Assembly: GCA_038087015.1 (NCBI GenBank)
Contig: JASBNA010000002.1
Coordinates: 496,001-560,000, forward strand
Reading direction: 5' to 3'
From: Cerrena zonata
Lineage: Eukaryota > Basidiomycota > Agaricomycetes > Polyporales > Cerrenaceae
DNA length: 64,000 nucleotides
Shown: in pieces, positions 12,601 through 26,364 of the stretch
Layout: each line of letters begins with the position of its first letter
How positions within the stretch are numbered: position 1 is the first letter of the stretch
Position numbers and translations under genes: made by a program
The notes under the pieces: model-generated
Seen by the model: the letters and a program-made list of their open reading frames with translations, nothing else
What the model was told of the DNA's origin: nothing
Databases searched by the model: none

Positions 12601-13620
12601 ACTTCGAAACCTTGTATGATGTCGTTCCTATGACTTGGCGTGGGGTTTGTCCTGTGAACTCAATCAACGCACGTAGGCTGCATTGAAAGGCCGACCTCGT
12701 GCCAATCGTTTGGAGCGGCGCCAGGACGGTCCATCGAGTGTTTTGGTATTCGAGCTCTCATTCAGGCTCGTTGTCGATTACTGGCCAGCAATGCAGTACT
12801 GTGTAGTGTTACAGTAGTGACACCACTGCATACCACTGTCTCTTTCTTGCACTGCCACGAGTCTCGCTGGGGGCGCCCATCAAACAATGATGTTTCGGAT
12901 CGGAAGCAGCAAATTGGCAATATCAGCGTTTAATTGGGACGGGGGATTGAGTCATCCGTATGACCTTATCGGCATTGTCAGAATGAGTGGGGGGAGCTAC
13001 TCAAGTTAATAATGCAGTTAAGTACTTGGTCAGAGCAGGCCATCAAGCAATCAAAATGCACCACGTAACCCTTGATGCCGCTCTCAATACAGAAACGAGT
13101 GTGGCAATCCCTCCGATTCTACCATTTTCGGGCAGTACCTGGTCAAGAAAAGCCTGGACCTACAGGACTAGCTTGTGGTGTTCGCGTGGGACACTTCCAA
13201 GAAACCAAGGAACGTAGGGGTTAGGGCCGCCTAGTCCGTCGTCCCAGCGTTTGGTGCTTGTAAAATCTACGGCGGAATACTCTGTCGTGGGATGAGGTTG
13301 ATACCGCTCAATAGAAGATGGACAGATGGGACAAATAGCTGAGTGAAAGGCGGGGTATGTGAGAGGGAGGGGCGCGCGGCAATCCGAAAGAGGCAAGGGT
13401 AGTAGAACGAAAGAAAATTGCCGAGTGTGCCGTGCGGCATAGCCCCTGTGAAAATGATCATGCGTGTGTCCGCAGCAGTTGCCCTTAAGCTGCTCCTCCA
13501 ACCTCGTCGCAACCATCCCCCATCTTTCTGCTTACCTTCATCTTCACCACTTCCTCGCCCAGTTCGCTCTTTGCGACTTTCATAAACTCCCCGCAGCTTA
13601 AAGCACATCTACTCTCTAAC
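9668..13620. other. About 4 kb without a supportable gene
   Basis: Frames here are short (under about 120 codons), show no family resemblance to anything I know and do not chain into a splice series. I found no long terminal repeats, tandem repeats or transposase remnants by eye. The right end (about 13.2-13.6 kb) should be the promoter of the zinc-finger gene. Possibilities are a long non-coding stretch, a decayed element, or a fast-evolving gene with many introns. Confidence 0.45.
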
Positions 13621-14784
13621 ATGTCTGAGTTCTACACCTACCCTGCGCAGTCATACGTCGAGCCGCAGTCCTACGTGGACCCGCAGCTCTTCGCTGGCAA
13701 ACCTGCGCCTGATAGCTTTGATTTCGACCATTCCGAGCTCGCTTCGAAGGCAGCATTCGAATTTGCTCATTACGGGCAGTCTCCAACGGATGTTGTAGCT
13801 CCTCACCCCGAACAGTTCGACGCTGAACTCGACTCTTCCCTCGCCGCTTTCGACACAGACGTTTTTAATCTCCCTCACAACTTCCTCGATACCCCTGACC
13901 TTTTTACTCAGTGGCGCTCTGACACCCCTACTCGCGGTGTTCCTTCTACTTTCACTGTCTCGTCCGAGTCCACTTACGACTCCAACTACAGCGACACCTT
14001 GTCGTCGTACCACAGCTCCAACTCCCCCTCTTCGGCATACAACCCCGAGGAAATAGACGCTGAGATGCAACGCGTCCTTGGCACAATGTTCAACAACGAT
14101 AACGGCAGCATCTATGGTGGTTCTGACTACCAACCTCGTTCAACTCATGCATCCGTGAGTATTCCCAGCATGGGAGTATTTGGCAATGCTGCCGTTCCTC
14201 CTTCTGTATACCCTCGTGGCACCTCTTCCGACTACGAACCTGTTACCCAGCGACGGGTTCCCACGTCTGCATCATCAGACTACTATCCCCAAACTGGTGG
14301 TCATTATCCCGTGCAGGCGACCGTGTCCCCAGCAACCGTCTCTACTTCGTTGTCGGTACCGTCTCAATCTCCACCTTCTTTGGGTTCATCCTCTTTGAAG
14401 GGTGAGAGTTCTGACCCCAAGAAGAAGTATGCATGCCCAAGTTGCTCTCGTGGTATGTATCAATCTTATATTACCGCGTATTGTTACTGACATCTGCCAT
14501 CAGCGTTTGCCCGAGCCTACAACTTGAAGACCCATGTCGCCACTCATGACCCCAACCGCTCTAAGCCCTTTGCTTGCAAGCACAAGTCTTGTGGCCGCGC
14601 TTTCAGCCGCAAGCATGATCTACGCAGGCATTTGGTCGCCATCCATCGTAGTGACTCTGGCTCTACTACATCATCCGAAGCGGTCGGTGTTGAGCGCGGC
14701 CAACGCAACCGCTGCGAGGGCTGTGGCAAGAGCTGGGTCGGTGATGATGACTCCCAGGCTTGCGACTGCGACGATGAGAAGTAA
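13621..14784 (+). CDS. C2H2 zinc-finger transcription factor
   Basis: Probable DNA-binding regulator. Two exons, 13621-14452 and 14504-14784, are joined by a 51-base intron that falls inside the first finger. The N-terminal ~260 residues are low complexity (Ser, Tyr, Pro, Asp), typical of an activation region. Two adjacent C2H2 fingers follow: CPSCSRAFARAYNLKTHVAT with its final His, then CKHKSCGRAFSRKHDLRRHL ending VAIH. After them comes a short Cys-rich motif (CEGCGKSWVGDDD...CDCDDEK) that may bind a third metal. Finger order and spacing resemble Msn2/Com2-like fungal factors, but targets cannot be inferred. The ATG at 13621 opens the frame. Confidence 0.92.
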
Positions 14785-15604
14785 ATGTCTGTCCCCGTGT
14801 ATTAATGCATAGTTTCAATGCCCTTCATGTTTGCGTATGTCTCTTTCGAAACTCAAACGTTATGCACCTCGTTGACATTTACCCCTTCCTCAGTTCGCGC
14901 AAAACTCACTTCCGTCCGAGTAGTTGTGAGGAATTCGGTCTTGGTCCGTGGACCGTATATGATATTCCTCATTACCATGACGACGATTATGGCCAACATC
15001 TCACGTATATATCCCCTTGTCAAGTCGACGATTGTTCCGTGATTTATGTTGCTCCCCCTTACCTATTCTTTCTACATGGAAGTTAGTTATTCTCTTCTCG
15101 AATTGATCTGTTGTGTATACATGTCATTCCCTCGTTCACTGCGTCTCTATTTCTCCGTTCTTCTCCGTTCTTTCTTAATTTATTAGTACCTGCTTGACTA
15201 TCCCTCCTTTACGTCGACTAAATCCAAAATATTATGTTACGTGCATTCCTTTCCTCTAGTTTATTCGTCCTGAAACGTCAATAGATATTTTTATGCCGCA
15301 TCTCTGCTCGAAACATAAGTCAACTGGCGCGGGTACGACTTGGCCCGTGCGACGCTGAATGTGGGTGTAAAGTGACGTCCATGACGTCCCTTGTTGCACT
15401 ACGGATTCGCGTTTGCTCCAAGTTGTGTCAGACCCGGAGTGAACACACCGTTGGCGTTGCGTCTTCGGACGTCACTTTGCATACTTAAACAATCCAGAGA
15501 GGACGCCATGGTCCCTACAAACTCACTCCCACCTTTCATTATATTCGCACCCATCCACAGATCACTCTACGGTTTGTGTCTGAGTCAAATCCAGATATGA
15601 TAAT
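14785..15604. other. Intergenic region with catalase promoter
   Basis: Holds the 3' untranslated part of the zinc-finger gene and the promoter of the catalase. It contains pyrimidine-rich tracts near 15.1 kb and the CRE-like sites annotated separately. No gene is supported. Confidence 0.5.
15373..15474. promoter_or_regulatory. Three CRE-like TGACGTC sites upstream of catalase
   Basis: TGACGTC occurs at 15373-15379 and again at 15382-15388, and the inverse GACGTCA at 15468-15474, about 130-230 bases before the catalase ATG. A perfect TGACGTCA palindrome also lies inside a catalase intron at 16111-16118. CRE motifs bind ATF/CREB-type bZIP factors; in fission yeast Atf1 drives catalase through such sites. 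Function here is inferred from motif and position. Confidence 0.45.
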
Positions 15605-18382
15605 ATGAGTTCGACCCAGGGTATTGCCGGGACTCTCAAACAAGCGTTCACCTCCGCTACGCAAAACAGCAAGGTCGCTGATTTACAACGCAATATAATC
15701 GACCCTCCTAGTCACGCCGGCGATCAATATTCCCATACCACTGATCATGGTGTCCCTATTCATGACACTGACAATTGGTCGGTTTTTTGAAATATTTTAT
15801 AAAACTATGACCTCATTGTAGTCGTAGGCTCAAAATTCAAAACGGTACCTCTACCGGACCCTCGTTGCTCGAGGATCAGGTATGTAAAGTTTTAAGACCA
15901 AGACTAACATCCTCTCTGAAATGTTATTACAGATTGCGAGAGAGAAGATTCATCGCTTCGACCATGAGCGGATTCCAGGTGCAACATGACCCTTTTTCGC
16001 TCATACTAGATTACTCACCGCCTTATAGAACGAGTTGTACACGCTCGCGGTGCCGGAGCGCACGGATACTTCAAAGTCAGTCATTAATGCGTGTATGAAT
16101 GCGCATACACTGACGTCATAACGCAGGTTTATGATGATAAAGCTTCCAAGTATACTTCTGCACCTGTTTTAACCGATTCCTCTCGAACCACACCTGTATT
16201 CGTGCGGTTCAGCACCGTTCAAGGTTCGCGAGGAAGTGCCGTACGTGATTATCCTCTCCAGTCTCTTTTTGTGATCTTGACTTCGATTATAGGACACAGT
16301 ACGTGATGTTCGAGGATTCGCTGTCAAGTTTTACACCGGTTAGCCTTCTTGTTTGACCTCCAGTTCCGATTATTAATGCATGTCATGAAGAGGAGGGAAA
16401 TTGGGATCTCGTCGGCAATGATATTCCAGTATTCTTCATCCAAGACGCTATCAAGTTTCCCGACATTGTTCATGCGGTCAAGCCCGAGCCTCACAACGAA
16501 GTCCCGACAGGACAATCTGCTCACAACAATTTCTGGGATTTTGTCGGCCTCCAGCCCGAATGTATGCATAAGAGCTTTCGTTCCTTTTGTATCTTCTGCT
16601 AACATGTCCTGTCAGCTGCTCATATGATTATGTGGGTCGTGTCTGATCGAGGAATCCCTCGCTCCTACCGTATGATGCAAGGTTTTGGAGTGAACACATA
16701 CACTTTGATCAATGGCAGCGGCGAGCGTTTCTTCGTCAAGTTTCACTGGCTCCCGGAGCTTGGTGTTCATAGCTTCGTTTGGGACGAAGCACTCAAGATC
16801 TGTGGTCAGGATCCAGGTATGACGTCTATCCTCGTGTCCCTTCTTTACCTTTCTGATCACAATACCATCGTAGACTTCCACCGTAAGGACCTCGAAGAGG
16901 CCATAAAGAATGGTGCCCCTGCTAAATGGCAATTCGCTATCCAAGTTATACCAGAGGCTCGCGAACATGACTTTGACTTCGATATTCTCGATGCCACCAA
17001 GCTTTGGCCTGAGGAGCTCGTCCCTCTCGAGGTTCTCGGAGAGATGGTCCTTGACAGAACCGTGGACGAGTATTTCACCGAGGTCGAACAGGTCGCCTTC
17101 TGTACCTCCCATGTCGTACCTGGCATCGGCTTCAGTGACGATCCACTTTTGCAAGGAAGGAACTTCTCTTACTTTGACACTCAACTTAGTCGTCTAGGGA
17201 TCAACTGGCAGGAGTTGCCGATCAATCGACCTGTTTGCCCTGTCCTGAATACTCATCGTGACGGTGCCATGAAGCACACGATCACCACTGGTCAGGTTAA
17301 TTACTGGCCCAATCGGAAAGAGCTTTACAAGCCGGTAGCCCCAGAGCACGGTGGATATGTTGAGTGTGTACCATTTCTTTGGAATGTTATAGCCGCGCCT
17401 GACAGATTCATCCAACAGATTCCAACAGAAGGTCTCAGGGATTAAACAACGTCTACGAGCTCCTAAATTCCGGGAGCATTTTAACCAGGCTCAATTCTTC
17501 TTTAACTCGCTCCAGCCTTGGGAGAAAGCCCACCTCATCTCGGCTATCTCTTTCGAACTTTCCCATTGCGATGATCCTGTAGTTTTCGAGAGCTACACCA
17601 AGGTGTTGAACAATATCGATTTCGAGCTTGCTAAACAAGTCGCCCAAAACGTTGGCGGCGTTGTCCCCGACAAACCGGCTCGCCAAAATCATGGCAAAGC
17701 GACTCCCACATTGTCTCAGCTTTACTACGCTCCAAAGCAACCGACAATCAAATCGCGAAGGATTGCATTCCTTCTTGCGGACGGCTTCAACCTCGCTCAA
17801 GTTGAAGGAATACGGGCTGCACTCAAGGCAATCGGTGCGACTACTTGGATCATTGGTCCCCGTCGTGGATATGTCTACCCTGCCGGAGAGGTAGTTGGTA
17901 CAGGACAAGGACTTTGGGCTGACCATCATTACGAAGGTCAGAGAAGCACCCTTTTCGATGCTTTCGTCGTACCCGGCGGTAAAGATCACGCACAAAAATT
18001 GGCGGGTACCGGCCGAGCGATTCATTGGATTCGTGAAGCGTTCAGGACACTGCAAAACTATTGGTGCCGTCGGTGAAGGTGTGTCATGTTCGAACTGATA
18101 GGTTTGGAAAACGAAACTGACATCAATTCAGCTGTCGCATTCTTGCGCGAAGCCGTCATCCTACCTGGAGTCACTTTGGCTACCAACATTAACAACAATG
18201 ATGTTGCAGTATCGTATGGTGTCGTCACCACTGGGACCGTTGATACCGGTACACTTGCTTCTGATGCAGTCAAGATTGCACAAGGCGAAAAAGGCTTTGT
18301 GTCCAACTTTGCTTACGAAGTTAGCAAACATAGGAATTACGAACGCGAGTTGGATGGCTTAACTGCTAAAGTTGCCTATTGA
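15605..18382 (+). CDS. CAT: Large-subunit catalase, frame disturbed near the C-terminus
   Basis: Heme catalase that breaks down hydrogen peroxide, of the large-subunit class with a C-terminal flavodoxin/DJ-1-like domain. About eight introns are removed. Core motifs: [20 protein letters not shown] with the active-site His, [57 protein letters not shown] and the heme-side region near [19 protein letters not shown] (proximal Tyr in YFDTQ). An intron at about 17363-17419 restores the frame after HGGYVE. The C-terminal domain begins at [12 protein letters not shown]. At about 18042 the expected block [13 protein letters not shown] lies in the +1 frame and the frame returns at about 18085, leaving an in-frame TGA at 18074-18076. 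Either there are compensating indels, or an intron (about 18033-18100) removes this block. The protein ends DGLTAKVAY. Confidence 0.93.
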
Positions 18383-18580
18383 GAAGCAAGTTCGATTGAC
18401 GGGAAAACGCTCATACACAAAAAAACTTGACTCTGTATTCTCTGTGCTGACTTAGTGTAACAATAGCTCGTCTTATGACACTGCGATAACTGTACCAGTA
18501 GCAATTAATTGTGTATTATATCAGCTTCCTCGTGTCAGTTTAGTAGGACAAATGTAAGGTTCGGTCAAAAGAATATCATA

Positions 18581-18684
18581 GCCCACCGCGAGGGTCGAAC
18601 TCGCAGCCTTCAGATGACAGGATCTTGTGACACCCCGACTCAGAATTAAGAGTCTGACGCTCTATCCGATTGAGCTAGGCGGGC
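18581..18684 (-). tRNA. tRNA-Lys (CTT), second copy, 31-base intron
   Basis: The mature sequence is identical to the tRNA-Lys at 9565-9667, with anticodon CTT in loop CTCTTAA and the same acceptor, D and T arms. The intron at 18616-18646 has a different sequence and is one base longer. It lies between the catalase and the next F-box gene, on the opposite strand. Confidence 0.94.
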
Positions 18685-18874
18685 GTTGATGCGCCTCGGC
18701 TAGACGGGTATCAATCGAGTTAGGCTGGCTTGCCCGTTATTTAGTCCCGACTCCTGAGCGGCGTCGTCAAGCTTCTGCTAAGTATAAATATAAACGTCTG
18801 ACATTACAAGATTACCATTACCGGGTTACGCATTTACTTACCAGTGTTTTGTTTCTTCAAGCAATCCAATTCAA

Positions 18875-20790
18875 ATGTCTCGGAATTCCTCGATGTCTAG
18901 TCGTCAGAAGGTTGAAGCCATACTCGCGGAGATACGCGACACCTATGAAATGTCATTCGGCCACTTTCTATTGGAGTTTTTTCGATACAACGATGTCGCT
19001 GGCGAGCCTCTTTCCAGGTCGAGGTTGCATACGGATGCCCTCAAAGATATACTTCGAGGACATACGCCCTGTTACTCACTTGCTTATATTCTCAAGGAAA
19101 TTTTGAACGATCCCATGGCATATCCCAAACGAGGTGTTGACAAAGAGGAAGCGTTTTCCCCCGCTGCCCCGTATCCCATGATCGCTGCGTCCGCTCTGTC
19201 AACAATGGTCACAGAACTTGCACGGACTCGCAGGTTGGCATACATGGATGAGGTCTCAAAATCGATGCTAGTGCCATACATGACTGAGGACTTGGATTCG
19301 GAACCTCTGTACATGGTTCCTTCAGTGAGTAAATGCACACCCAAAATTTCTTGGGCTAATTCCCCTTTGCAGCCAGTGAATCCTAGCCCAATGATGCGAA
19401 TGCATGATATTGGCTTGCAGCTGATTTTCGATGTACTTACGCCTTCGGCAGAAGACTTATCCCCTACCCCGTACCGTGGACCAGACTCGCTGTGGGCTCA
19501 GAGAATCAGGACATGGAAGGCTGTTGCACTGGTATCCCGTCGCTGGAATCTTCTCGCCAATCCTTATCTATACCGCTATGTTGGTTTGCGCCGAGTGGGA
19601 CAGCTACTTGCGTTGGTTAGGACCCTTAAAAGTACTGACGGGTTTGGCAATATGATCAAGCATTTGTCCTTCTCGTGTTTCGTTCCGAATGAATGGGACT
19701 CTGTTACCAACGAGAGTATCTCCTATCTCCTGACGAAATGCCCCAACATTCACTCATTATCTCTCATGGAGAACTTCTCCCAGTGGCTACACACGTTCCG
19801 GCAGGATGGCACGAGAAGATGCCAAATCTCGGACGAGACCATACAAGCAGCTACTTCTATTACTGATGTTTCGTATTGTTATATTGCTCCGAACGACGTT
19901 GCCAACCTTTCTCAGTACCATGTGTTTTCGTCCCTTCCGAACATCACCTCCCTCACGTTAAACATGGAGTATCCAAGTTCTCCTTCATATCTCACATGTC
20001 TATTTGATCTCCAACAAGGCCATCTGGATGAGATTCGCGCGAATCCTGCCGCATACCAGGACTTACCCTTTCTGCAGGGCTTGGATCCCAGGTTAAAACA
20101 CCTCCGCATTGACGGCGGGCTTTGGTTTCGAGATAGATGCCATATCATCTCACAGCGACTATTGCACCTCAACCTCTTCGAGCGGTTCACTAACCTTCAC
20201 CTTGTTATTGACGATCACTATAACATGGAAGGGAAGGCAATTACGGGTCGACTCGATGTGTGGAAAAACTTTGAGTATCCATGTCAAGGAGGATCAAAGT
20301 TCTACACTTGTTTCTGCGAACAACCCTCAACGCCGGGTTTGCGTTTCCTCCATAGGCACCTTAGACACTTCCTTCCAAATTTACCTTTCACCTTTCCACC
20401 TGATGCCATCGATCATGACTCTCCTGACGAAGACGTACACAATTTCTTTCGGACACGCTTGAGGGTTGCCTCAGACGTGGTAACTTTCTGCGACGAGTAT
20501 TGGGAAAACCCTTCTTGGGAATCCGAAAGCCAGAGTTCAGATCAAGGTAACAGATCACCACTCTCAACTCTATCCGTACTCTGACTTCATTTTCAGATCA
20601 TTCTCATTCATCAGGATCATCGGTCCACGACGAAGACTCGACAAACGAAGACTCAGATGCATATGTGCCTGAAAGCGATGATGATAGTGACTCGGATGAT
20701 GTTTGGTCATATTATAGTGACGACAACAATATAGACATGGTGCAACTAACCGAGGAGGAAGCACTAGAAAGATTGATGCCAGTATCATAA
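18875..20790 (+). CDS. F-box-type protein with DUF6589-like N-terminus
   Basis: One long frame with two likely introns: an in-frame 48-base GTGAGT...CAG intron at about 19325-19372, and one near 20547-20596 before an acidic Ser/Asp tail ending ERLMPVS. Residues 10-130 (KVEAILAEIRDTYEMSFGHF, then FRYNDVAGEPLSRSRLHTDA, later AFSPAAPYP) resemble the start of basidiomycete DUF6589 proteins, which are linked to transposable elements; this match is from memory. The middle, SLWAQRIRTWKAVALVSRRW followed by NLLANPYLYRYVGLRRV, is typical of F-box proteins of this group, followed by leucine-rich repeat-like stretches (CPNIHSLSLMEN, LPNITSLTLN). A role as ubiquitin-ligase receptor is possible but unproven. 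The ATG at 18875 begins MSRNSSMSSRQ. Confidence 0.8.
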
Positions 20791-21172
20791 CACCAACGCC
20801 GGAGTATCTTATGCAACGCAATAGGTATACGATATAATGTATTATACGAATATACCCTCCTTCACTGCCAGCAGGCCTAATTTCAAAACAACTTAAAACC
20901 TAGACTCGGAAGCGGACGGTTTCCGTGATTCAGAATGAGGTAGGGATTATGGCACGGATGCGGATGAACATCTGTCCCTTTCGAATGGGACGTTTCATCC
21001 CTAACCCCTAGACGCCTCGGGTACTACCAATATGTTAGTGACGGACCACTCATTGACGCGTTTCTTTCAGCTTTCAGGCCTGAGGCTGACAAGGTGACAC
21101 TACCCTTCTTCCCCGTAAGTTGATTCAGTTGACTCTAGATGTTTCCATGTTCAATAACTAAACATTCTTCAG
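20791..21172. other. Intergenic, possible 5' UTR intron
   Basis: A GTAAGT at about 21115 and a CAG directly before the ATG at 21173 suggest a short leader intron for the next gene. No other feature is seen. Confidence 0.4.
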
Positions 21173-22910
21173 ATGCACCACTGTTTGACGATATCCGAGA
21201 TTCTAGACCATGTGTTCGAATACTGCGTAGCACAAGAGGTAGACTACGAGAATACGCTCGCAGCAGTAGCTCGTACATGCAAGACATTCTATGAGCCAGC
21301 AGTGAGCGCTCTGTACTACCAGTTACAGGATCTTAGCCCGCTTTTGAAGTTACTTCCCAAAGATTTCTGGTTTGAAGAACAGGAACCTGGTTCTCTTGGT
21401 GGTATACTAGTCACTCTGGTGAGTACTTGGTTCTTATGTGTTGATCATTCGTATATCTAATTGCCTCCTTGAAGCATCTGACAAAGCTTCCAGAAGCTGA
21501 TGCAGACTGGGCCAATGTAAATAAACATCTTCACAGAGTGAAGAAGATCAAGATAGATGATCAACGTAGCTGTAAAATTCGACATCGAATCTCTCATCTC
21601 GCTATCCAGGCGATCGTGCTTCGTTGCGCTCAGATGGGCTGGCCGGATCAACCAAACGCAGTTTTCCTACCACAACTGGAAACTCTCTACTGGGACTGGG
21701 GAAATCACGATCTCAGCCTTTTTGGCAGCGTGTTCTGTATTGCCTCGTCAAGGCTGAAAATATTCTCTACAGAGCTCGTTGTCGAGCCTGCACACCACGC
21801 CGTTGAGACCATAGTAGCCGCTGCTTTCCTATCCTTCCCGCGGTTCTTCCCTGCATTACAGATCCTCAACGTCACCTTTTTGGGGGACGATCTTCGTCTT
21901 ATGTCTACTCAAGAGGCTGTGTCTAATATCATACCATCCTATCCAGAACTCCGACGGGTGGAACTTCCGCCAACCGTTGAAGATACAACGCTGTTTCACG
22001 TCGCTCAGCTTCCATTTCTTACACACCTTTCGTGCTATCTACCGCAAGATGGAGGCTTCTTCATGAAATCCACTCGCGGACAGAGGTTCTTCCCAGCATT
22101 GAAAAAAGTGTACTTACATGGTGCGGATATGAATCACTGGCCTGATGTTATCCAGGACATCCAGACCGTTAATATTCGCTCATTCATATTTACGCTTCTT
22201 GGAAGACCGTAGCGTCGTCTTCGTCGCTAAGGAGACTTTTCAAAGGACTAGAGAAGCAGTCCAAGTTAGCGGAGCTTCGGGTTCTTGCGTCCCCTAACGC
22301 GGAATCCTATAATTCTGACGATGACGAACATGTTATTCACCCAGAGACTTTGAAACCCCTCTTGTCTCTACACAACTTGACTTCTCTTTTCATCGAACAT
22401 GACTTCTCCGTCGATTTGGATGACGAATGTGTGAAGTCCATGGCACTCTCTTGGCCAGATCTCCAGCACCTTACCATTATCCATCGCGAACCTGCTTCAC
22501 GCGGGACTCGAGCTACCTTGCAATCGCTGGGATGGTTAGTCAAGTACTGTCGCAGGCTGCGAACCATCCACCTGGGTTTTAACCCGACACTACCTCCACC
22601 TGAAATATATCGGGAGATCTTCAACCCAAAGGCAACCGATGACAATTCCCTCATCCACCTCCATTTCTCCTACTACTCACCAGTGGAGTCCGCCAACATC
22701 ACGCCGATAGTAGCATATATTCTTGACTTGCTCCCCAAGATGAAAGCCATTCATTTTGATTACGGTAGTGTCATGGACGTCACTAAAGAATTTTGTGAAG
22801 CCTGGGATAATCTTGTTGAGGAGATGAGCATGCGCAGTGCCAGTTTGCGAAGGCCGGGCGGAACTTCGTTAGCAGTTCGTAGTTCAAGTACGCTTCCAGA
22901 AGAGGATTAG
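21173..22910 (+). CDS. F-box/LRR-like protein with a frame break
   Basis: Starts MHHCLTISEILDHVFEYC, a common basidiomycete F-box opening, and after an intron continues HLTKLPEADADWANVNKHLH, with leucine-rich stretches (PALQILNVTFLG, LPFLTHLSCYL, FFPALKKVYLHG) along about 500 residues. The first frame hits TAG at about 22210. The related sequence goes on in another frame from ASSSSLRRLFKGLEKQSKLA through LHNLTSLFIEHDFSVDLDDE to the stop at 22908-22910. No intron of usable size bridges the two; a single missing base (or two extra) near 22203-22212 would explain it. It may be a sequence error or a young pseudogene. No substrate can be inferred. Confidence 0.78.
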
Positions 22911-23303
22911 GTGTATTACATGTACATGCATTTATCTGTAGGTATCATAGTTGTATTGCCTCGACCATTACCCCTCTCGCTTTTCGTGCCTCTTATTCCG
23001 AGTCATCATATTTCTTATCCCCTTATACATTCTCATAATTACTTACAAGTATGTATCTCGGACAACTTTGGACTGTCCACTTGCATTATTACAGGTATCA
23101 TCTAATCAATTATCGTTTACCTAGGATTACAACAAAATATGCGCAGAAACATTGAATGCGAGAGGTACAAATACACTGGCATGACATAGCAAAACAACAA
23201 ATGATAAACAAGAAAAAGACAACACCAACTTCGGAAGATAGCTCAGACTCCGACCCTGCATGGATAGTTTAGTAGTATTCCTGATGCCTTTGAAGAACAT
23301 GTC
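22911..23303. other. Intergenic between converging genes
   Basis: Lies between the stop of the F-box/LRR gene and the stop of MCM5. It is AT-rich near 23.0-23.2 kb, as expected for 3' untranslated regions. No gene seen. Confidence 0.5.
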
Positions 23304-25997
<2,694 letters not shown>

Positions 25998-26046
25998 AAT
26001 GTAGGGTAGCTAGATGGTGTCAAGGTGAACGGAAGCTTGTTACTGA

Positions 26047-26069
26047 GTCGCGTTCCTTCAGAGACGCGT
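26047..26069. promoter_or_regulatory. MCB-type site(s) upstream of MCM5
   Basis: ACGCGT at 26064-26069 and TCGCGT near 26048 lie 50-72 bases upstream of the MCM5 ATG. In yeasts MCM genes are switched on at the M/G1 or G1/S transition, often through ACGCGT boxes and MBF. The same spacer also serves TIM21. Confidence 0.45.
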
Positions 26070-26151
26070 CTGGCAAATGAGCTTCAGGGCAGGGCAAAGC
26101 GCGTACTGGATAGAAATCCCTGGAATAATTATGAGTCGACTACGAGGCAGA

Positions 26152-26229
26152 TCCCGTTTAGCTCAGCTGGTAGAGCGCGTCACTAGTATTAGTAATGACG
26201 AGGTCAGTCGTTCAAGTCGGCTAATGGGA
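26152..26229 (+). tRNA. tRNA-Thr (AGT) with a probable 6-base intron
   Basis: Cloverleaf: acceptor TCCCGTT/AATGGGA (one G-T pair), D stem GCTC/GAGC with GG in the loop, anticodon stem CGTCA/TGACG, T arm AGTCG-TTCAAGT-CGGCT. Thirteen bases lie between the anticodon stems. If a 6-base intron (TTAGTA) is removed after position 37, the loop is CTAGTAA with anticodon AGT. It sits in the promoter region between MCM5 and TIM21. Confidence 0.8.
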
Positions 26230-26364
26230 ACTTTATTTGTTACTTGATTGTTTTGTCCCAAATCACTGTGACTGCTACTGCAGATATTCACACTAACCTC
26301 AGCTTCGTCCACCTTGTCCACCATTATCGTTTAGCACACTAGTCTGCTTCCAACTGCACATTCG

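Noticed and set aside
13651..14133. Minus-strand frame of 160 codons
   Set aside because: It overlaps the zinc-finger gene on the other strand, has no family resemblance and reflects codon bias of the real gene.
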